Shown: piece after piece, positions 14,523 through 18,198 of the stretch
Layout: each line of letters begins with the position of its first letter
Position numbering within the stretch: the stretch's first letter is position 1
Assembly (NCBI GenBank): GCA_014523625.1
Contig: JAATVP010000138.1
Location: 1-18,198 of the forward strand
Origin: Nitrososphaerales archaeon TH5896
Lineage (GTDB): Archaea; Thermoproteota; Nitrososphaeria; Nitrososphaerales; Nitrososphaeraceae
Length of the DNA: 18,198 nucleotides
Reading direction: 5' to 3'
The notes under the pieces: generated by a model
Database searches by the model: none
Told to the model about the DNA's origin: nothing
The model's input: the letters and a program-made list of their open reading frames with translations, nothing else
Translations under genes and position numbers: made by a program

Positions 14523-16640
14523 TCAGGAAGATCGAACAAGCTGCCACTTTGCAAGGCTCCCTGCAGCTGTAGACCAAGTTGATACGAAGTCATATACTGG
14601 AATATTTTTGCTTTCTATCTCAGAAGCTATTTTTCGAGTAAATGGACCTCCCATCGCCCCCACTAGAATAGGTTTCTTCTTCAACTTCTGAAACCCCGCG
14701 AGGACATCTACGATTGTCTCCTCAAGTGGATCGTCTTGAAATACAAACCATGGCATAATGATGTCCACATTGCGGTCGTCCATAAAGGCCTGAATAGCGA
14801 ACTTGTAGTCATCTGCAGTGGCGGAACCAGTCACGTCTAACGGATTTCCCAGAACATATGTTGCAGGGTAATGCTGTTTGAACGAATTTATCGTCCCCTC
14901 AGAAAGATTGGCCAGCTTTAGTCCAAGATCTTCAAATCGGTCTATAGCCGCTATAATTGGCCCAGCTCCATTGGTCACCATGGCAACCTTGTTCCCGGAC
15001 GGTACAGGTTGCCAGGCCAAAGCCTTAAGGGATCCGGTAAGTTCCTCATAACTATCGACAGAAACTACGCCTGATTGTTCGAACGCCCCTTTGACGACCC
15101 CATATGAACCTCCCAATGAACCTGTGTGAGATGCGGCCTGAACTGCACCCCTTGTCGAACGGCCATTCTTGAAGACCACCACCGGCTTCTTGTATTCAGC
15201 GATCACCCTCTTTGCTGTATCTACAAATTTTCTGCCGTCTCCTAATCCTTCGACGTATAAACCAATTACATCTGTATTGGGATCTTGTGCTAAATACCAT
15301 ATCATATCTGCTTCGTCAACATCGGATCGATTACCGTAAGAGATCATCTTGCTCGTACCGAACGTATCTGACGTCTCCATAAAGGCTATCCCCACCGTTC
15401 CACTCTGGGAAAGGAACGAAACCTTTCCGTTTTTGGGACGAACCATTCTTGCATGACCCTGAAAGGCACAGTCTAAACGATTTTCGCCATTGAACACTCC
15501 AATGCAATTAGGGCCTATGATCCTTATACCAAGGTCATGCGATAGTTGCTTTATTTCCTGTTCTATTTCGGCCCTTTCTCCTCCAAGTTCTTTACCCCCT
15601 CCTGAGATAATGACCATGTTGTGAATTCCATTGGATCCGCAGGTCTTGAGCAACGCTGGAACAAACTTGAGATCTACTGTAACTATAACAAGGTCTACTG
15701 GTTCTTGGATTTCATCCAAGCTCTTGTAAGCCTTTAGGCCCATTATTTCAGGGTACCCCTTCGCGTTTACGGGAAAAATCTTGCCCTTGTACTCATGTTT
15801 AGAAAGACTCTCGAGAACCGAGTTTCCAATTTTCCCTGCTTCAGGAGACGCCCCAATTAAAGCGATTGATTTTGCGTTAAAGAAAACATCCATGTAGTTG
15901 GAATTCGGCTGAGCGTTGGATATTACGTCGGCATTCGGTCTGTCTTTGAGGAGAATTTTCGCATCAACAATGTAGTAATTGTCTGGATAAACGGTCATTG
16001 GGTTGAAATCTACGCTCTCAAAGTAAGGAGCCATGTCGACTCCTAGGGTACCGATCTTTACTAGAGCCTCTGCCACCATCTCCAAATTGACTGGTCGACT
16101 GCCCCTAAACCCATGTAGAATTTGCTTTCCTTTTAATCCCTCCAACATCTCTAGGGCATCCTGTTTGTCAATCGGCAGGACCCTAAAACTTACATCTTTG
16201 AATAATTCTGTATACACTCCACCTAGTCCACACATAATTACAGGACCAAACTGAGGGTCGTTTTGTAAACCAACTATCAACTCGACCCCTGAAGGCACCA
16301 TCTTTTCTAGAAGAATCCCTCGTATTTCGTAGTCCTTTCTTAATCTGTCATACATGTCGTTGAAAGCACTCACTGCCTCGTCCTCCGAAGAAAGTCCAGT
16401 TTTTACGCCCTTGACTTCTGTCTTATGTAGTATCATAGGGGAGACGACCTTCGCCACCAGCGGGAATCCAATTGTCGCACTCTCCTTAGCTGCCTGCTGG
16501 GCGTTGTTTACTATAACATAAGGGGGTACCTGAAGACCGTATTCTGATAGAATCTGCTTTGCCAGATCTTCTGTGACTACCTTGTGCGGACTTGATATGA
16601 CCTCTGAAAGAACTCTTCCAACTCCTTTCTTATCGCTCAT
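14523..16640 (-). CDS. ADP-forming acyl-CoA synthetase, probably 3-hydroxypropionyl- or 4-hydroxybutyryl-CoA synthetase
   Basis: Forms an acyl-CoA from acid, ATP and CoA, releasing ADP and phosphate. It is a 705-residue fusion with the beta part first: ATP-grasp at about 20-230 (SPMILHKTEVKGVKTG with His72, LLEKMVPSGVELIVGLQNDP, MCGLGGVYTELFKDVSFRVLP, VDFNPMTV). The alpha part from about 240 has a CoA-binding Rossmann region (IALIGASPEAGKIGNSV, IIGPNCIGVFN) and the ligase region with SFLSQSGTVGIAF and ASHTGSLGG, whose His505 is the expected phospho-His. Thaumarchaeota use such ADP-forming enzymes for the two hydroxyacid activations of the HP/HB cycle, cheaper in ATP than AMP-forming versions. 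Sequence alone does not tell which acid is used; acetate-type substrates cannot be excluded. The gene has its own TATA-like box and begins with ATG. Confidence 0.9.
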   Translation of the reverse strand: MSDKKGVGRVLSEVISSPHKVVTEDLAKQILSEYGLQVPPYVIVNNAQQAAKESATIGFPLVAKVVSPMILHKTEVKGVKTGLSSEDEAVSAFNDMYDRLRKDYEIRGILLEKMVPSGVELIVGLQNDPQFGPVIMCGLGGVYTELFKDVSFRVLPIDKQDALEMLEGLKGKQILHGFRGSRPVNLEMVAEALVKIGTLGVDMAPYFESVDFNPMTVYPDNYYIVDAKILLKDRPNADVISNAQPNSNYMDVFFNAKSIALIGASPEAGKIGNSVLESLSKHEYKGKIFPVNAKGYPEIMGLKAYKSLDEIQEPVDLVIVTVDLKFVPALLKTCGSNGIHNMVIISGGGKELGGERAEIEQEIKQLSHDLGIRIIGPNCIGVFNGENRLDCAFQGHARMVRPKNGKVSFLSQSGTVGIAFMETSDTFGTSKMISYGNRSDVDEADMIWYLAQDPNTDVIGLYVEGLGDGRKFVDTAKRVIAEYKKPVVVFKNGRSTRGAVQAASHTGSLGGSYGVVKGAFEQSGVVSVDSYEELTGSLKALAWQPVPSGNKVAMVTNGAGPIIAAIDRFEDLGLKLANLSEGTINSFKQHYPATYVLGNPLDVTGSATADDYKFAIQAFMDDRNVDIIMPWFVFQDDPLEETIVDVLAGFQKLKKKPILVGAMGGPFTRKIASEIESKNIPVYDFVSTWSTAAGSLAKWQLVRSS

Positions 16641-16667
16641 GAGATAAAGTGGGAAACTTTGTGGTTT

Positions 16668-16677
16668 CTAATTAACT
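16668..16677 (-). promoter_or_regulatory. TATA-like box for the acyl-CoA synthetase
   Basis: On the minus strand AGTTAATTAG is centred about 31 nt before the ATG at 16640. Confidence 0.4.
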
Positions 16678-16742
16678 TTACTTGGACAAGCGAGAACCCC
16701 CACCTGTACACATTGCCTGACAGTAACAATACTAAACAAACC

Positions 16743-16772
16743 CTAGAATTCAAAGACAAATCATAATTCTAG
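16743..16772 (-). terminator. Inverted repeat downstream of the methyltransferase
   Basis: A perfect 8-bp inverted repeat, CTAGAATT and AATTCTAG, with a 14-nt loop begins about 22 nt after the methyltransferase stop. On the minus strand it is followed by GGGTTTGTTTAGTATTG. It is a possible terminator or 3'-end structure. Confidence 0.4.
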
Positions 16773-16794
16773 CCCCGTCAACCAGCTGGAAAAG

Positions 16795-17499
16795 TTACTT
16801 TATTGCAGCTATAATTACCGCACCTCCCATCATATACTTCCTAAACTTGACCTCTGAAAATTCAGCCTCTAACAGCTTCCTAAGTTCTGAATTCTTTGGC
16901 CATCGTTTGTAAGTCCCATATAATGCCCTAAACCCTAGTCCATTACTGCCGGCTACCGCAAATGCTAGAAAACCCAGAACATACTTCAGATATATTCTAA
17001 CTAAAGCATCCAAAAAGATCTGATCCGGCTTACCAAGGTCTACAATCAGTAACCTTCCATTAGGCTTGAGTATTCGGTGAAATTCCGCTATAGCATCTTT
17101 AAGATGAATAGCATCCCTCAACGAATATCCACATAATACTGCATCAAAAATATTGTTTCTGAAGGGCAAATACTCAAAAACTCCTGAAGACAACTCAATG
17201 CTCAGATCAGATTTATCGTCAAGTGATCTCCCTACTTGAAGCATTTCGATTATTGGGTCATACAGAATAACCTCTATATTTCCATTCATTTCAATTCTGG
17301 CCAGCTTGGACATATTACCAAAACCAGAACCCGCATCCAATATTCTATCTCCAAATCTTAGCTGTTTGTTCAAACACATCCTCCTATAGTCAGCGTCCTT
17401 GCCAAGAGAAATCACCCTATTTACCCTGTTGTAGATTGGAATGATGCTTCTTAGTGTCGAGATTATTTCAGGCCAGTATGTTTTGCCAAGACCGGACAT
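16795..17499 (-). CDS. UbiE/MenG-like SAM-dependent methyltransferase
   Basis: Class I methyltransferase of the UbiE/COQ5 group, probably methylating demethylmenaquinone in the last step of menaquinone synthesis; Thaumarchaeota contain menaquinones (family knowledge). In 234 residues: YNRVNRVISLG near the N-terminus (the UbiE-type 'YD..N...S.G' opening), motif I ILDAGSGFGNMSKL at 53-66, acidic Asp81 after strand 2, FDAVLCGYSLRDAIHLKDAI at 118-137 (UbiE 'fglRN..d...al'), and RILKPNGRLLIVDLGKPD. A hydrophobic stretch LKYVLGFLAFAVAG at about 175-190 could mediate membrane association. I chose the ATG at 17499, since GGAG lies 6 nt upstream; a TTG at 17511 is less likely. The presence of a ribosome-binding site suggests a leadered or downstream operon gene, possibly after the small frame at 17538-17687. 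Confidence 0.85.
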   Translation of the reverse strand: MSGLGKTYWPEIISTLRSIIPIYNRVNRVISLGKDADYRRMCLNKQLRFGDRILDAGSGFGNMSKLARIEMNGNIEVILYDPIIEMLQVGRSLDDKSDLSIELSSGVFEYLPFRNNIFDAVLCGYSLRDAIHLKDAIAEFHRILKPNGRLLIVDLGKPDQIFLDALVRIYLKYVLGFLAFAVAGSNGLGFRALYGTYKRWPKNSELRKLLEAEFSEVKFRKYMMGGAVIIAAIK

Positions 17500-17505
17500 C
17501 GTATG

Positions 17506-17509
17506 CTCC
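17506..17509 (-). promoter_or_regulatory. Shine-Dalgarno site deciding the methyltransferase start
   Basis: On the minus strand GGAG sits 6 nt before the ATG at 17499. This favours that ATG over the in-frame TTG at 17511 and implies a transcript with a leader or an upstream gene. Confidence 0.5.
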
Positions 17510-17537
17510 AATCAGTGCATGAAGAATATTATCTTTC

Positions 17538-17687
17538 TTAAGAAACTAGATATGCAACGTTTAGACAAATTACTCTCTGGACAATTTCAGTGAGAACTGC
17601 ATCCGCTTCCTGCGGCGACAGATGATGCGCAATTTCCATAAATGCACAACCAATCAACTGTACCCACCAAATGTTGATTAATAACAT
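17538..17687 (-). CDS. Possible small hypothetical protein, 49 aa
   Basis: A minus-strand frame 38 nt upstream of the methyltransferase ATG reads MLLINIWWVQLIGCAF, then MEIAHHLSPQEADAVLTEIV and QRVICLNVAYLVS. The second half looks like an amphipathic helical peptide (LSPQEADAVLTEIVQRV), more protein-like than chance. Start choices are ATG 17687 (49 aa) or ATG 17639 (33 aa); neither has a Shine-Dalgarno site. The Shine-Dalgarno site in front of the methyltransferase fits a bicistronic transcript. Against it, the divergent ferredoxin promoter would lie inside the longer version. No recognised family. Confidence 0.35.
   Translation of the reverse strand: MLLINIWWVQLIGCAFMEIAHHLSPQEADAVLTEIVQRVICLNVAYLVS
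17676..17685 (+). promoter_or_regulatory. TATA-like box for the ferredoxin gene
   Basis: GATTAATAAC is centred about 24 nt before the proposed GTG start at 17704. The surrounding GTTGATTAATAAC is nearly palindromic and could serve in both directions. Confidence 0.4.
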
Positions 17688-17703
17688 GTCAGAATAGAGA
17701 TCT

Positions 17704-18198
17704 GTGTCAGTTACTACCAACGATTATGTCTGTGGAGATTGTGGAACTCAATTGCTACATGAGAACCCAATTACCCTTCAGAGCATGATTGACATACATG
17801 ATCAATTGTGTCCAGTGAAAAGGCAAAAAAATATGCCTAATCAAATGGTATCATCAAAGCCCTCCCCTCCCAACAAGGCTATAGCACAGCAACCAACGCC
17901 AGCCGCAGTTGCCGCTTCTCAAACTCAGATCTCCCAAACTCCCGAAATGAGCCCTCCTGCATCGGGAGGCGGTGCCACAACTATATCTTTGACAGGTAGC
18001 GGAACAAGCTATTCCAAAGTTGAAGGTCCAATTGACTCTGATTTTAAATCAAAACGCAGTGTAGTTGGAACATTTCAAGGTATAAAAGTCTGGGGCGAAG
18101 TGGATGCTCCTGGACGATTAGGTATCTGGGGTTCAGAAGTTACAGTAGATTTTGATATCTGTGTCGCAGATGGAGCTTGTATTGAAGCTTGTCCTGTA
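17704..18198 (+). CDS. Zn-ferredoxin-family protein with N-terminal zinc-finger-like module, 3' partial
   Basis: The C-terminal visible part matches the archaeal zinc-containing 7Fe/8Fe ferredoxins: WGEVDAPGRLGIWGSEVTVD, then FDICVADGACIEACPV with cluster cysteines 153, 159 and 163. Asp156 lies where Sulfolobus ferredoxin has Asp48, so one cluster may be [3Fe-4S]. Ferredoxins carry electrons to cytoplasmic oxidoreductases. Two oddities: residues 1-40 form an extra Cys-x2-Cys (10, 13) ... His32-x3-Cys36 module, joined by a Pro/Ala/Gln/Ser-rich linker (45-105); and the positions of zinc ligands His16, His19 and His34 of the Sulfolobus protein are Phe124, Ile127 and Trp142 here. The GTG at 17704 follows an in-frame TAG at 17695 and is the only start that keeps the Cys-x2-Cys pair. 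The end is cut by the window, so the second cluster motif cannot be seen. Confidence 0.85.
   Translation, partial: MSVTTNDYVCGDCGTQLLHENPITLQSMIDIHDQLCPVKRQKNMPNQMVSSKPSPPNKAIAQQPTPAAVAASQTQISQTPEMSPPASGGGATTISLTGSGTSYSKVEGPIDSDFKSKRSVVGTFQGIKVWGEVDAPGRLGIWGSEVTVDFDICVADGACIEACPV

Noticed and set aside
1..18198. Mobile elements, CRISPR arrays, defence or phage genes
   Set aside because: No transposase or integrase motifs, no regularly spaced repeats and no long terminal inverted repeats were seen; the genes are core metabolic and informational ones.

Overview
The window looks like chromosomal DNA of an ammonia-oxidising archaeon (Thaumarchaeota/Nitrososphaeria, perhaps a soil-type lineage). 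The evidence is an archaeal DnaG, a CTP-dependent riboflavin kinase with an N-terminal helix-turn-helix, a fused ADP-forming acyl-CoA synthetase of the kind used in the thaumarchaeal 3-hydroxypropionate/4-hydroxybutyrate cycle, a MenG/UbiE-like methyltransferase, a Zn-ferredoxin-family protein, and many genes with a TATA-like box about 25-31 nt before the start codon, as expected for leaderless archaeal mRNAs. This placement is inferred from gene content; no rRNA or tRNA gene is visible.

Layout. 1-2505 (+): tetrapyrrole operon, hemC (5' end cut by the window), uroporphyrinogen-III C-methyltransferase and hemD, with overlapping ends. 2669-5532 (+): sufB-sufD scaffold genes for Fe-S assembly, without sufC. 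5555-8464 (-): signalling block, a single-domain response regulator with an unusual Ser-rich insertion, an easily missed small C2H2-type zinc-finger gene (6275-6448), and a Cache-type membrane histidine kinase. 8665-10391: a Cys/His-rich small protein and a winged-helix/cytidylyltransferase fusion (probable FAD synthetase) on +, convergent with and overlapping a CTP-dependent riboflavin kinase on -. The kinase directly abuts dnaG (10392-11672, -). A small Toprim protein (11794-12216, -) follows. 12381-14030 (+): tatA and glutamate dehydrogenase. 14077-17499 (-): an A-type Fe-S carrier, the ADP-forming acyl-CoA synthetase and a quinone-type methyltransferase. 17704-end (+): start of a ferredoxin with an N-terminal zinc-finger-like module.

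How it fits together: most genes are core metabolism. Uroporphyrinogen III and precorrin-2 feed heme, siroheme and cobamide synthesis. SufBD and the A-type carrier make and deliver Fe-S clusters. Riboflavin kinase plus FAD synthetase turn riboflavin into FMN and FAD. The CoA synthetase activates a carboxylic acid, probably a CO2-fixation intermediate. GDH links 2-oxoglutarate and ammonium. The methyltransferase probably finishes menaquinone.

No mobile element, CRISPR array or defence system was found. The parts most worth a second look are the response-regulator/zinc-finger/kinase block, the chimeric ferredoxin that has lost its family's three zinc-binding histidines, and the His-rich linker in DnaG.
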